Shown piece after piece: positions 39,801 through 47,716 of a stretch of 64,000 nt of DNA. This stretch comes from Oceanobacillus sojae (lineage in GTDB: Bacteria; Bacillota; Bacilli; Bacillales; Amphibacillaceae): positions 694,744-758,743 of the forward strand of contig NZ_LT727811.1 in assembly GCF_900162665.1 (NCBI RefSeq). Direction: 5' to 3'. The position numbers and the translations under genes were made by a program. A model generated the notes under the pieces. The model ran no database searches. It had not been told where the DNA came from and saw nothing but the letters and a program-made list of their open reading frames with translations. Position 1 is the stretch's first letter; every line of letters begins with the position of its first letter.

Positions 39801-40338
39801 TGATATGTACTCACAAATGCTGAAGGATGCTATCGATGCCCGCAAAGAAGGAAAAGAAGTAGAGGATATCAAGCCATTTGAACCGGAGATTTCCTTGAAA
39901 ATTGACGCGTATATTCCGGATGAATACCTGAAGGATGAGAAGCAGAAAATTGAAATGTATAAGCAGTTCCAAACCTTGGACAGTCCAGAAGCAGTTCAGG
40001 ATTTGAGAGACGAATTAATTGACCGTTTTGGAGATTATCCTGCAGAGGTTGAAAATTTATTTACGGTGAGCATTATGAGAATGCACGCTAAAAAACAACG
40101 TGTCCAATCCATTACAGAGGCTCCGAAGAAAATTACGATGCTGATTGATGAGGGAAGAAGTCAGGAAATTGACGGCTCTAAGTTATTTGAAGTGGCTAAT
40201 CAGTTTGACCGTCAAATCAGCCTGGGTACAGAAAATCAAAATTTAAAAGCAGGTATTAAATGGAGCAATGACAAAGCTTATAAACGTCATGATATCGTGG
40301 TAGAATTTATTAAAAAGTTAAGTGAAGTAACCCGGTAA
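36820..40338 (+). CDS. mfd: Transcription-repair coupling factor Mfd
   Basis: An ATP-dependent DNA translocase of 1172 residues that removes stalled RNA polymerase and recruits UvrA. It has an N-terminal UvrB-like part, an RNA polymerase-interacting domain (YVVHANHGVGKYLGIE, near 505), Walker A CGDVGYGKTEVAIRAAF (near 647), DEEQ (near 750), TATPIPRTLH, the translocation-in-repair region RGRVGRSNRVAYAYF, and a C-terminal TRCF domain. Neighbours pth, fin and spoVT are conserved. Confidence 0.98.
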   Translation: MKAIHSYLKSQEDIQSIMDGLLAGMKEQMVAGLSGSARSLLLSTIYQSMNRPLLIVTHQLAQAQQLYDDLSELTNDEGVYLYPVNELIASEMAVASPELRAQRIEALTAWTRKDKGILIAPVAALKRILPPKSYWNKYQLLFQVGKDIEMEVYLRSLVEMGYESTSMVTAPGEFSQRGGIIDIYPITEKHPIRIELFDEEVDSIRFFDAESQRSLDKVEEVTINPATELLIDKQEMLKVAERLEDALSDTLKKVKKPADREDLVEVIGQDIEQFKQLTRFQEMYKYIGYLYDEPASLLDYLPKNGVVFFDEMSRIQETATNLDHEELEWYTGLLEGNKMVRGSQFSFAWNTLIEDLSHPRVYMSVFMRHIPNTNPQNVINLSTRTMQEFHGQMPLFKNELKRWEKGDYSVIILTPNKQRAEKVHSILEDYDIKTQVEKELKLPIKKPTIIVGQLHAGIEFPMHKLAIITENELFKKRMKRSRKQPKISNAERIKSYQELKVGDYVVHANHGVGKYLGIETLEVNKLHKDYMLIRYSGDDKLFVPIDQIDLVQKFVGSEGKEPKLYKLGGTEWTKVKRKVQSSVEDIADDLIKLYSERESRKGYAFSPDSELQREFEASFAYQETEDQLRCIAEIKEDMEKERPMDRLLCGDVGYGKTEVAIRAAFKAVADGKQVAILVPTTILAQQHYETIRERFQDFPINIGLLSRFRTRKQSNETVKGLADGNMDVVVGTHRLLSKDVQYKDLGLLVVDEEQRFGVKHKEKIKQLKTNVDVLTLTATPIPRTLHMSMLGVRDLSVIETPPENRFPIQTYVMEYNPSFIREAVDREMSRGGQVFFLHNRVENIEKMARDIGMLVPNARVAIAHGQMNESELENVIIGFIEGEYDILVSTTIIETGVDIPNVNTLIVNHADHMGLSQLYQLRGRVGRSNRVAYAYFTYQRDKVLTEVAEKRLQAIKEFTELGSGFKIAMRDLSIRGAGNLLGAQQHGFIDSVGFDMYSQMLKDAIDARKEGKEVEDIKPFEPEISLKIDAYIPDEYLKDEKQKIEMYKQFQTLDSPEAVQDLRDELIDRFGDYPAEVENLFTVSIMRMHAKKQRVQSITEAPKKITMLIDEGRSQEIDGSKLFEVANQFDRQISLGTENQNLKAGIKWSNDKAYKRHDIVVEFIKKLSEVTR

Positions 40339-40359
40339 AAATACGGTTCATCAGCGGAA

Positions 40360-40393
40360 AGCTGCTTTCTATGCCAGAGAGCAGCTTTTTGCA
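40360..40393 (+). terminator. Terminator of mfd
   Basis: AAGCTGCT pairs with AGCAGCTT across a loop with further pairing, then TTT. Confidence 0.75.
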
Positions 40394-40509
40394 TATGGAA
40401 TAATAGTTCCTTGAGAAAAAATTGAATTCCTTAATTATCAAATGTAAAATTAGAAGATGAATACCGGGAAAGGGAACAAGTTATATTACTAAATTTCAGA
40501 AGCGAGGTA

Positions 40510-41076
40510 ATGCCTTTGATAAAAAAGAAAACGCTATATATGTTATTTCTTAGTTTTCTGCTGCTTGTCTATATACTTGTCTATACATATTTATTAGCAG
40601 CTGTTTATTTAAGCCAAACTTTGTTTAGTGTTCAGACAGCTTTAATTATCATGACTCCAGCAGCTGGCTGCTTGTTCATTTACATTATCTGTTTAAAAAG
40701 AATAAGACGAGATCATGTAACACGAAATAAAAGAAAAAATGTTATTCAAGTGTTACTGTTATTCGTAATTCCTATATTTTGCGTATTTCTTACAGCAGGA
40801 AATACGAGTAAGACAGCGTTTACAAATGAAAATTGGAAAGAAAACACAGCATACAGAGAGCTTATGTTTGAAGACTTTGAAAGAGACAATGATTTAAGAG
40901 GTGCCAGCAAAGAAGAAGTAAAAGAGCTTTTTGGTGATCCAACCAGTATAGAAGGAAACCGGTATATTTATTATTTGGGGACAGAGAGAGGGTTTGTACC
41001 TATTGACAGTTCTATACTTAAAATGGACTTCAATAAAAATGGAAATATTGAGCAGTATCAGGTTGTCACTGAGTAA
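40510..41076 (+). CDS. Membrane protein with C-terminal SmpA/BLIP-like domain, function unknown
   Basis: A 188-residue protein not found at this locus in B. subtilis. Three hydrophobic helices are visible (about residues 8-30, 36-60 and 76-98), then a soluble part with a DLRGASKEEVKELFGDPTSI pattern. That helix-turn (G-x-S/T-x-x-E-V-x-x-x-x-G-x-P) and the following YYLG and 'FNKNGNIEQYQV' strands resemble the SmpA/OmlA/BLIP fold. The soluble domain would sit outside the membrane. It has its own GCGAGGTA ribosome site. No function can be given. Confidence 0.75.
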   Translation: MPLIKKKTLYMLFLSFLLLVYILVYTYLLAAVYLSQTLFSVQTALIIMTPAAGCLFIYIICLKRIRRDHVTRNKRKNVIQVLLLFVIPIFCVFLTAGNTSKTAFTNENWKENTAYRELMFEDFERDNDLRGASKEEVKELFGDPTSIEGNRYIYYLGTERGFVPIDSSILKMDFNKNGNIEQYQVVTE

Positions 41077-41162
41077 CAAAAGGTTTTAAATTTTCGTTAT
41101 TAGTCTATTTTTGGCTTTCATTTTCATATCCTGCAAAAAAATAACAAAAATTTCATTTGGAA

Positions 41163-41192
41163 TGTATAGTTATTTCTGGTTGATTAATACTA
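41163..41192 (+). promoter_or_regulatory. Sigma-G promoter of spoVT
   Basis: TGTATA (41163-41168), 17 nt, AATACTA (41186-41192), close to TGMATA / CATACTA. B. subtilis spoVT is transcribed by sigma-G. Confidence 0.6.
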
Positions 41193-41273
41193 TTACAACA
41201 ACCGGTGATGAATTTTGGAGGGAAGACTTTCCATCCAGGTCAGAATCGTCATTTAGAAAGGGAGGATACTTAG

Positions 41274-41807
41274 ATGAAAGCAACAGGAATAGTGCGACGT
41301 ATTGATGATTTAGGGAGAGTAGTGGTGCCAAAGGAAATCCGCAGAACACTGCGCATCCGTGAAGGAGATCCCCTTGAAATTTTCGTTGATCGCGAGGGAG
41401 AGGTTATTTTAAAAAAATATTCACCAATCAGTGAGTTAGGCCATTTTGCTAAAGAATATGCAGAGGCATTATTTCAATCTTTACAATCCCCGGTTATTAT
41501 CACGGATCGGGATGAAATTATTGCCGTGGCAGGAGAATCTAAAAAAGAGTATGCGAATAAATCGCTGAGCAGTTATATAACTAATATTATTGAAGGGCGT
41601 TCACCCGTTTATGAAGGTGATAAGTCTCAGGTAGAAATTGTAGATGGAAATGAACAGGAGCTGCACTCTTATTCGATTCATCCTATTATTGCCAATGGTG
41701 ATCCAATCGGCTGTGTGATGATTTTCTCTAAAGAAGATAAGCTGAGCAAGGTGGAGCAGAAGGCTGCTGAGACTGCATCTGTTTTCCTGGCTAAACAAAT
41801 GGAATAG
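41274..41807 (+). CDS. spoVT: Stage V sporulation regulator SpoVT
   Basis: A forespore transcription factor of 177 residues: an N-terminal AbrB-type DNA-binding domain (MKATGIVRRIDDLGRVVVPK, 1-20) and a C-terminal GAF-like domain (about 57-177). It adjusts sigma-G-dependent genes. GGGAGG precedes the ATG. The second AbrB-fold gene in the window, paralogous to abrB at 15.5 kb. Confidence 0.96.
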   Translation: MKATGIVRRIDDLGRVVVPKEIRRTLRIREGDPLEIFVDREGEVILKKYSPISELGHFAKEYAEALFQSLQSPVIITDRDEIIAVAGESKKEYANKSLSSYITNIIEGRSPVYEGDKSQVEIVDGNEQELHSYSIHPIIANGDPIGCVMIFSKEDKLSKVEQKAAETASVFLAKQME

Positions 41808-41831
41808 ATCGCCACTCATTCATACGTTTTC

Positions 41832-41888
41832 AAGAAGAAGCTTTCTCTGGGTTACCTTCCAATCTAGAGTATAAGCTTCTTTTTGTTG
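41832..41888 (+). terminator. Terminator of spoVT
   Basis: AGAAGCTT and AAGCTTCT arms around a 30-nt loop, followed by TTTTTG. Confidence 0.65.
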
Positions 41889-41975
41889 TCAGATAAGAAA
41901 ATACAAACGATAAAGTGCTTTTCTTTTTGATATGATATACTGAGAGAAATTCATTTGGAAAAGGAAAAATTCGTC

Positions 41976-43586
41976 ATGTCAGATAATGAAACAAGCCGGC
42001 TGGTTAAAGGTGCGCTTTTGCTGAGTATCGCCGGTTTGATAAGTAAAGTGTTTAGTGCCGTTTATCGTATTGTATTGCAAAACCTGACAGGAGATATTGG
42101 ATTTTATATGTATCAACAGCTCTACCCGCTGTTAGGAATTGCGACAATGCTTGCATTATATGGATTTCCTTCAGCAATTTCTTCGTTGACAGCTACAGAA
42201 ATCGAAAAGGGGAGAGTATTGACCTGGAAAGGCTTTTACCGTCCAATCCTGTCCATTCTTGCAGGCTTTCATATTGCGTTAATAGCCATGATTTATTTTG
42301 CCGCCCCGTTATTGGCCCAATTAGCAGGCGATGAGTATTTTATTGGATTATATCAATTTGCTGCCATGCTGTTTCTGATTGTTCCAGCCCTGGCAATACT
42401 TAGGGGAATACAGCAGGGGAGATATGAGATGGCTCCTACTGCACTATCTCAAATTGGTGAGCAGCTGATTCGGGTGTGTACGATTATAGCCGGCGCATGG
42501 CTGGTCAGCCGGGGGATTTTTCAGATAGAAGCTATTGGAACGACAGCAGTAGTTGCCGCCATACTGGGTGGATTGAGCGCACTTGCTGTTTTATTATTTT
42601 TCTATTATAAAAATCGGGCTGGTTCGTATCGAGAACTCAGCGTATCTTCATTGGAGGCAGCTGTTCCTTGGAAAAATTATTTAAAAACGTTGCTGTTGTT
42701 TGGAATAGCTGCTGCAATGAACCATATGACACTCCTACTAATGCAATTAGCGGATACATTTACGTTTGTACCAAAATTAATGGCAAGTGGAGCAGGAGAG
42801 ATAGAGGCCAAAGAAATGAAAGGGGTATTTGACCGGGGGCAGCCGCTTATTCAGGTGGTGACGATTATTGGATCATCTATTGCTTTGGCAATTATACCGG
42901 CAATCAGTCATCAGAAATTAAAAGAGCAGAGAAAACAGGTGACCAACTACATTCAGACAGTAATTCATGTCGGCATTTTTATCGCTGCAGGCGCTGTGTT
43001 AGGTTTATTCATTATTTTTCCGGAGGTTAATCAATTACTTTATAAAAATACGCAGGGAACAAATGAATTAAGGTTATTGATTGTTTCCATTCTCATGTCT
43101 ACCATCTCTATTATCGGTGCCTCCATTTTACAGAGCCTGGGAATGATTGTGCGGACAGCCGTGTTTATCGGTATATCATTTGTGGTAAAGGTGGGCGGCA
43201 ACCTGATTCTGATTCCGCTTTATGGTGTATATGGAGCAAGTATAGCAACAGTTTCCAGTCTGGCTGTGCTATTATTACTTGTAGTTATCGAGCTATACCG
43301 GAAACTGCCGGGCATACCATTATACTGGTCGATTTCCTGGAGAAGTTTAGCCGCGGCGAGCTTATCGATGATTATTTATCTTTTAGTAGTGCAAGGGATA
43401 CTTGCTTCACATGTAATGAATGTAAGATTACTGTTATTTGTATATGTGATTTTTATTTCACTATCGGGAGCAGGTCTATTTCTCTTTGTCTTGCTTAAGA
43501 CTGGCGGATTAACGGAAGATCAGATTAAAGTTTTACCGAAATCAGAGTACTTGTTACGTATTTATAAAGGGAGGAAACAACCTTGA
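41976..43586 (+). CDS. yabM: Polysaccharide/lipid flippase-like membrane protein (YabM, SpoVB/MurJ family)
   Basis: A 536-residue MOP-superfamily protein with about 14 membrane segments, similar to B. subtilis YabM and related to SpoVB and Amj/MurJ-type flippases that move lipid-linked precursors. SRLVKGALLLSIAGLISKVF begins the first helix. The ATG at 41976 follows AAAGGA; a TTG at 41955 is the alternative. The true substrate is not known. It overlaps yabN by 4 nt. Confidence 0.88.
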   Translation: MSDNETSRLVKGALLLSIAGLISKVFSAVYRIVLQNLTGDIGFYMYQQLYPLLGIATMLALYGFPSAISSLTATEIEKGRVLTWKGFYRPILSILAGFHIALIAMIYFAAPLLAQLAGDEYFIGLYQFAAMLFLIVPALAILRGIQQGRYEMAPTALSQIGEQLIRVCTIIAGAWLVSRGIFQIEAIGTTAVVAAILGGLSALAVLLFFYYKNRAGSYRELSVSSLEAAVPWKNYLKTLLLFGIAAAMNHMTLLLMQLADTFTFVPKLMASGAGEIEAKEMKGVFDRGQPLIQVVTIIGSSIALAIIPAISHQKLKEQRKQVTNYIQTVIHVGIFIAAGAVLGLFIIFPEVNQLLYKNTQGTNELRLLIVSILMSTISIIGASILQSLGMIVRTAVFIGISFVVKVGGNLILIPLYGVYGASIATVSSLAVLLLLVVIELYRKLPGIPLYWSISWRSLAAASLSMIIYLLVVQGILASHVMNVRLLLFVYVIFISLSGAGLFLFVLLKTGGLTEDQIKVLPKSEYLLRIYKGRKQP

Positions 43587-45058
43587 AGCAAATAGAGGTC
43601 ATTGGACTGGGCGCAGGAGATTTGGAGCAGCTGCCGCTCGGTATATATAGAAAATTAATAAAGGCACAGCAGACGATTTACGCAAGAACATTAGATCATC
43701 CAGTAGTTGAAGCACTGGAAGCAGAAGGAGTATCTTTTACCTCCTTTGATCAGCTTTACGAAGAGGAAGAGCAGTTTGGAATGGTGTATGAACGTATTAC
43801 GGAAAAGCTGATAGAAGCTGCGAAAACAAGTGAGAATACGGTTATTTATGCTGTTCCAGGCCACCCCATGCTGGCGGAGAAAACGGTTCAGCAACTGTTG
43901 GAACAACAGGAAATAGAAGTGTCGATTGCGGGAGGACAAAGTTATTTGGATGATCTGTTCACAGCGATGCAGATTGATCCAATCGAAGGATTTCAATTCG
44001 TAGACGGAACAGATTTTAAACGAAATCACCTTAATCTACGCAACCATTTATTTGTTTGCCAGGTATATGACACGTTTATCGCATCAGAGGTAAAGTTGAC
44101 TTTATTAGAAGACTTGCCGTCTGATTATGGAGTTTATATCGTGGAAGCAGCCGGGAGCAGTGCAGAAAAAATAGAAAAAGTTCCTTTGGAAGAATTGGAT
44201 CATAGGATGGAAATAAGTAATTTAACCACGCTCTATATTCCTCCAGTTCCAGAAGGGTACCTTCATCATACGTTTTCATTTTTACGAGAGGTGATGGCAA
44301 TTCTGCGTGGTCCTGACGGGTGCCCTTGGGATAAAAAGCAGACGCATGAATCTCTGCGTCATCATACCATTGAAGAGGTCTATGAGCTGATTGAAGCGAT
44401 AGATGAGGAAGATGATGACCATATTGTCGAGGAGCTTGGCGATTTGCTGATGCATATTTTATTGCACAGTCAGATTGGTGAGGACAATGGTTATTTCACG
44501 ATAGATGATGTCATTCAGTCAATTTCCGATAAAATGATCTATCGCCATCCGCATGTTTTTTCAACAACAGTAGCAGATACAGAAGAAGCGGTGCTGCAGA
44601 ATTGGGAAGAGCTGAAAAAACAGGAAAAGGGAAAAGAAAGAGAATCTATATTGGATGGTATCCCGGCACATCTTCCTTCCTTGGCAACAGCATATAAGCT
44701 TACCTCCAAAGCAGGGAAGGTCGGCTTCGAATGGGGACATGTAGAGGAAGTCTGGGAGAAGCTGAAGGAAGAAATAAATGAGGTTATCGAGGCGGTTGAG
44801 GAAAAGGAATTGGCGGATGTAGAAGAGGAGCTTGGGGATGTTTTATTTGTCTTAGCGAATATTTCCAGATACTATAAAGTAAATCCTGAGATTGCATTAG
44901 AGCGTGCCAACCGAAAATTTATCAGCCGGTTTCAATATATAGAGGAAAAATTGAAAGAAAACCAACAAACACCTAAAACAGCCTCTTTGCAGGAAATGGA
45001 TGCTTATTGGGAAGAAGCGAAGAAAAAACAAAAGCGAGCAGAGGAGAATGGACGATGA
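43583..45058 (+). CDS. yabN: YabN: tetrapyrrole-methylase-like domain fused to MazG pyrophosphohydrolase
   Basis: A two-domain protein of 491 residues. The N-terminal part (about 1-225) resembles SAM-dependent tetrapyrrole methylases (VIGLGAGDLEQLPLG, YAVPGHPMLAE). The C-terminal part holds duplicated MazG NTP-pyrophosphohydrolase modules (LRGPDGCPWDKKQTHESLRH near 240, then EEVYELIEAIDEEDDD, and a second EELGDVLFVLANISRY). MazG proteins remove non-canonical NTPs. It starts at TTG 43583 after AAAGGGAGGAA. Confidence 0.94.
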   Translation: MKQIEVIGLGAGDLEQLPLGIYRKLIKAQQTIYARTLDHPVVEALEAEGVSFTSFDQLYEEEEQFGMVYERITEKLIEAAKTSENTVIYAVPGHPMLAEKTVQQLLEQQEIEVSIAGGQSYLDDLFTAMQIDPIEGFQFVDGTDFKRNHLNLRNHLFVCQVYDTFIASEVKLTLLEDLPSDYGVYIVEAAGSSAEKIEKVPLEELDHRMEISNLTTLYIPPVPEGYLHHTFSFLREVMAILRGPDGCPWDKKQTHESLRHHTIEEVYELIEAIDEEDDDHIVEELGDLLMHILLHSQIGEDNGYFTIDDVIQSISDKMIYRHPHVFSTTVADTEEAVLQNWEELKKQEKGKERESILDGIPAHLPSLATAYKLTSKAGKVGFEWGHVEEVWEKLKEEINEVIEAVEEKELADVEEELGDVLFVLANISRYYKVNPEIALERANRKFISRFQYIEEKLKENQQTPKTASLQEMDAYWEEAKKKQKRAEENGR

Positions 45059-45315
45059 GATTAGATAAATTTTTAAAAATATCCCGGATAATTAAACGGC
45101 GTACTCTAGCAAAAGAAGTAGCAGATCAAGGAAGAATTACCGTGAATGGTAATGCTGCGAAAGCTTCTACTGTTCTTTCTGAGGGAGACGAGCTTGTCAT
45201 CCGGTTTGGCCAAAAATTAGTTACTGTAAAAGTAAATTCTTTGCGGGAAAACGTCCGTAAAGACGAAGCAGATACGCTTTATAAGATTGTTAAAGAAGAG
45301 AAATTAGAGCAGTAG
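45055..45315 (+). CDS. rqcP: Ribosome-associated quality control protein RqcP (YabO), S4 domain
   Basis: An 86-residue S4 RNA-binding protein, MRLDKFLKISRIIKRRTLAK onward. It binds the 50S-nascent chain-tRNA complex and supports alanine tailing by RqcH. The ATGA overlap with yabN defines the start; the longer frame from 45007 is yabN sequence. In B. subtilis it is yabO, in the same position before yabP. Confidence 0.94.
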   Translation: MRLDKFLKISRIIKRRTLAKEVADQGRITVNGNAAKASTVLSEGDELVIRFGQKLVTVKVNSLRENVRKDEADTLYKIVKEEKLEQ

Positions 45316-45335
45316 AAATATAGTTCTATACTTGT

Positions 45336-45374
45336 CCCTCCCATCATAAGCTATTAACGATAGGGAGGGTTTTT
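45336..45374 (+). terminator. rqcP terminator whose 3' arm is the yabP ribosome site
   Basis: CCCTCCC (45336-45342) pairs with GGGAGGG (45363-45369), followed by TTTTTAT and the yabP ATG at 45377. The same hairpin can end the upstream transcript and hide the yabP Shine-Dalgarno. Confidence 0.65.
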
Positions 45375-45376
45375 AT

Positions 45377-45679
45377 ATGAATTATTATGAGAATAAAGAT
45401 GTAAGAAACCATACTGAACTAGAGCATTCCGTAAAAATAGACAAACGAAAAAACCTTGAAATTACAGGCGTCAAAGAAGTGGACAGCTTCGATAATGAAG
45501 CATTCCTTTTAGAAACAGTGATGGGATATTTAATTATACGCGGACAGAATTTACAGTTAAAGAATTTAGACGTGACGGAAGGAATTGTTACCATTAAAGG
45601 AAAAATATATGAGCTTTCCTATGTAGATGATCAGCAGCAGGAGAAAGCTAAAGGATTCTTTAGCAAGTTATTCCGATGA
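45377..45679 (+). CDS. yabP: Sporulation protein YabP
   Basis: A 100-residue YabP/YqfC-family protein (HSVKIDKRKNLEITGVKEVD, then TVMGYLIIRGQNLQLKNLDV) made in the mother cell. Its role is not defined at the molecular level; a yabP-yabQ pair is required or useful for cortex formation in B. subtilis. It overlaps yabQ by 4 nt. Confidence 0.92.
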   Translation: MNYYENKDVRNHTELEHSVKIDKRKNLEITGVKEVDSFDNEAFLLETVMGYLIIRGQNLQLKNLDVTEGIVTIKGKIYELSYVDDQQQEKAKGFFSKLFR

Positions 45680-46266
45680 CTTTATCTACGCAATTTCTAA
45701 CACTTATCACGATGGCTTTAAGCGGATTTTATTTAGGTGTTGCTCAGGAAACCTTCCGTCGCTTCACAGTTTACTGGAAGGGGCGGTTATTTTTAACATA
45801 TTTTTTAGAAATATTATTTTGGATGACACAGGCTGGCATTTTATTTTATATATTATACCGGGTGAACCAGGGAGAGCTCAGAATTTATATTGTATTAGCG
45901 TGCCTCTTTGGTTTTTCTGCTTATCAGGCTTTGGCAAAACAGATCTACAAAAGGCTATTAGAACGTTTGATCCGGATTTTTAAAGCAATTTATCAAGGAA
46001 TAGAAAAATTGATAAAAATGATGCTTATTTCTCCTTTGAGGTGGATATTCTTCACATTCTATCGTATGATAAAAGCAATCCTGATTGGAGTTATGAAAAT
46101 AATTACATGGCTATTTCTTTTTTTGTTTACTCCTTTCCGATGGATAGGGACAGGCCTTTTTCGCCTTTCTCCAAAACCAATTCAAAATTTCTTTCTGCAA
46201 ATAGCAGGATTTTATAGTAAAATACAGAATATAGTTTATAAATACGTGTTTAAAAAGTCCGATTAA
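45676..46266 (+). CDS. yabQ: Sporulation membrane protein YabQ
   Basis: A 196-residue polytopic protein with about four to five hydrophobic segments (STQFLTLITMALSGFYLGVA first). YabQ is needed for spore cortex formation. The ATGA overlap gives the start. The last codons (VFKKSD) and the TAA belong to repeat copy C, which has run into the gene's 3' end. Confidence 0.9.
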   Translation: MTLSTQFLTLITMALSGFYLGVAQETFRRFTVYWKGRLFLTYFLEILFWMTQAGILFYILYRVNQGELRIYIVLACLFGFSAYQALAKQIYKRLLERLIRIFKAIYQGIEKLIKMMLISPLRWIFFTFYRMIKAILIGVMKIITWLFLFLFTPFRWIGTGLFRLSPKPIQNFFLQIAGFYSKIQNIVYKYVFKKSD

Positions 46267-46459
46267 AAGGACCAAGAAGTTTGAGGCAGCGAAGTATTGA
46301 GTAACGGAACGTATGCTTTTAAATACGTGAGTAACGGAGATGCCAGCTAACGAGCTTTCACAGGATGTGATGACTTCTATGTTGCCCACAGGACGTGGGC
46401 GGTCTTAGTAGAAGTTCCTTTCTTGCCGTGTCATTTTAATTGGACTTTTTAAACGTCAC
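46242..46459 (+). mobile_element. Repeat element copy C (MITE-like, about 218 bp)
   Basis: The longest of three copies. Left end GTGTTTAAAAAGTCCGATTA, right end TGGACTTTTTAAACGTC. It shares the ACGTAT...ATACGT hairpin. It carries an extra module with hairpins TCACAGGATGTGA (46358-46370) and GCCCACAGGACGTGGGC (46384-46400), the second enclosed by CTTCTA/TAGAAG (46374-46379, 46409-46414). The predicted target sites TTATAA and TTAGAT match at only 4 of 6 positions, so this copy is older or altered. Confidence 0.7.
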
Positions 46460-46496
46460 TTAGATGGATTCAGTCTTATCGGAGGAGGTAACAGCT

Positions 46497-46877
46497 GTGG
46501 AAGAAAAAAAGAAGAAAGTAACAAAAATTCATTCTAAATCCGTGCACCAGTACGATGCGTACATAGAGAGACAGAACAGAAAAAAACAGCGCCTTACCAG
46601 AAGGTTGGTACTGTATGCATTGATTGTTACGGTAATCATAGGAAGTATGTCAGTCTATCATTTCAGTCAGCGGTCGATTAAAGCAGATAAAATGGAAGAG
46701 TATGAACAGTTGGAACAGCAGCTTGCAGATTTAAAGCAGGAAGAATCGGATTTAAATAATGAAATTGAACTCCTGAAGGACGAAGATTATGTTCTTGAGA
46801 TTGCCAGAACTAATTATTTCTTCTCAAATGAAGGAGAATTAATATTTAAATTGCCTGATGAAGACCCATCATATTGA
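46497..46877 (+). CDS. divIC: Cell division protein DivIC (FtsB-like)
   Basis: A bitopic divisome protein of 126 residues: basic cytoplasmic N-terminus, one helix (about LVLYALIVTVIIGSMSVYHF), then a coiled coil (EEYEQLEQQLADLKQEESDL) and the LKDEDYVLEIARTNYFFSNE motif. It works with FtsL and DivIB. The GTG at 46497 lies 8 nt after GGAGGAGG and is preferred over the ATG at 46464, which abuts copy C and has no ribosome site. Confidence 0.94.
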   Translation: MEEKKKKVTKIHSKSVHQYDAYIERQNRKKQRLTRRLVLYALIVTVIIGSMSVYHFSQRSIKADKMEEYEQLEQQLADLKQEESDLNNEIELLKDEDYVLEIARTNYFFSNEGELIFKLPDEDPSY

Positions 46878-46947
46878 CACTTTTTATTTTGATTAATATA
46901 CTATATATTGAAGAACATTTAATCTTTTAAGGAGGAGCATTTCTTTT

Positions 46948-47334
46948 ATGTCAATTGAAGTAGGCAGCAAGCTGCAAGGAAAAGTAACCGGAATCACTAA
47001 TTTTGGGGCTTTTGTGGAGTTAGAGGAAGGAAAAACAGGTCTGGTTCATATTAGTGAGGTTGCAGACAACTATGTCAAAGATATTAATGAACATTTAACG
47101 GTTGGAGACGAAGTAAAGGTTAAAGTCATTAATGTTGAAAAGGATGGCAAGATCGGCCTGTCCATTAGAAAGGCGAAAGATCGCCCGCAAGTACGTCAAA
47201 AGAGTCAAAAAGAACGCACGGAGAACTTCGAGTCCAAAATGAATCGTTTCCTAAAGGATTCCGAGGATCGTTTAGCCTCTTTGAAAAAGCACACGGAATC
47301 CAAGCGTGGTGGACGTGGTGCAAGAAGAGGATAG
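46948..47334 (+). CDS. yabR: S1 RNA-binding domain protein YabR
   Basis: A 128-residue protein: one S1 domain (4-75, GSKLQGKVTGITNFGAFVEL) and a basic C-terminal tail (RGGRGARRG). It resembles general stress protein 13 and polynucleotide phosphorylase S1 domains. Its role is unknown. AAGGAGGAG precedes the ATG. Confidence 0.92.
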   Translation: MSIEVGSKLQGKVTGITNFGAFVELEEGKTGLVHISEVADNYVKDINEHLTVGDEVKVKVINVEKDGKIGLSIRKAKDRPQVRQKSQKERTENFESKMNRFLKDSEDRLASLKKHTESKRGGRGARRG

Positions 47335-47371
47335 TGGTTGCTGTCTATTAATAATGCTCTATGGATAGATC

Positions 47372-47413
47372 AAAGCAGATGCTTCTAAAATCAGGAAGCA
47401 TCTGCTTTTTTAA
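47372..47413 (+). terminator. Terminator of yabR
   Basis: AAGCAGATGCTTC pairs with GGAAGCATCTGCTT, then TTTT. Confidence 0.88.
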
Positions 47414-47445
47414 TATGCAGTCTGCAAGGCTGGGACAACAGGAAA

Positions 47446-47583
47446 GTGTTTAACCCCGATAACGAACTGATTCTTTTAATTGGAATGATTGTTCTGATTA
47501 TGGAATGGTCTGAAGGAAGAGAGGCTCTTAATAAGCGGAGAAAAAAAGAATTAGATAAAATGAGATCACAAGACATACAGTAA
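47446..47583 (+). CDS. Possible 45-aa single-pass membrane protein
   Basis: GTG-started frame MFNPDNELILLIGMIVLIME, then WSEGREALNKRRKKELDKMR and SQDIQ. It has one hydrophobic helix followed by a basic amphipathic tail, a plausible bitopic small protein. The ribosome site is poor (AGGAA is too close; GGGA lies 10 nt before). The preceding GGCTGGGACAACAGGAAAG resembles intergenic sequence found elsewhere in Firmicutes. No homologue was recognised. Confidence 0.35.
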   Translation: MFNPDNELILLIGMIVLIMEWSEGREALNKRRKKELDKMRSQDIQ

Positions 47584-47716
47584 TACGATAGTATTTGTTC
47601 TGTTCCAATTGAATGCGGTTCGGGTCGGTGATAACATTGCTGCGTTTATTCGCCCTATCAATATTATTGTACGTCGACAAAGTAAACTAAGAGTAAGATT
47701 TAAAATACTTATTATC

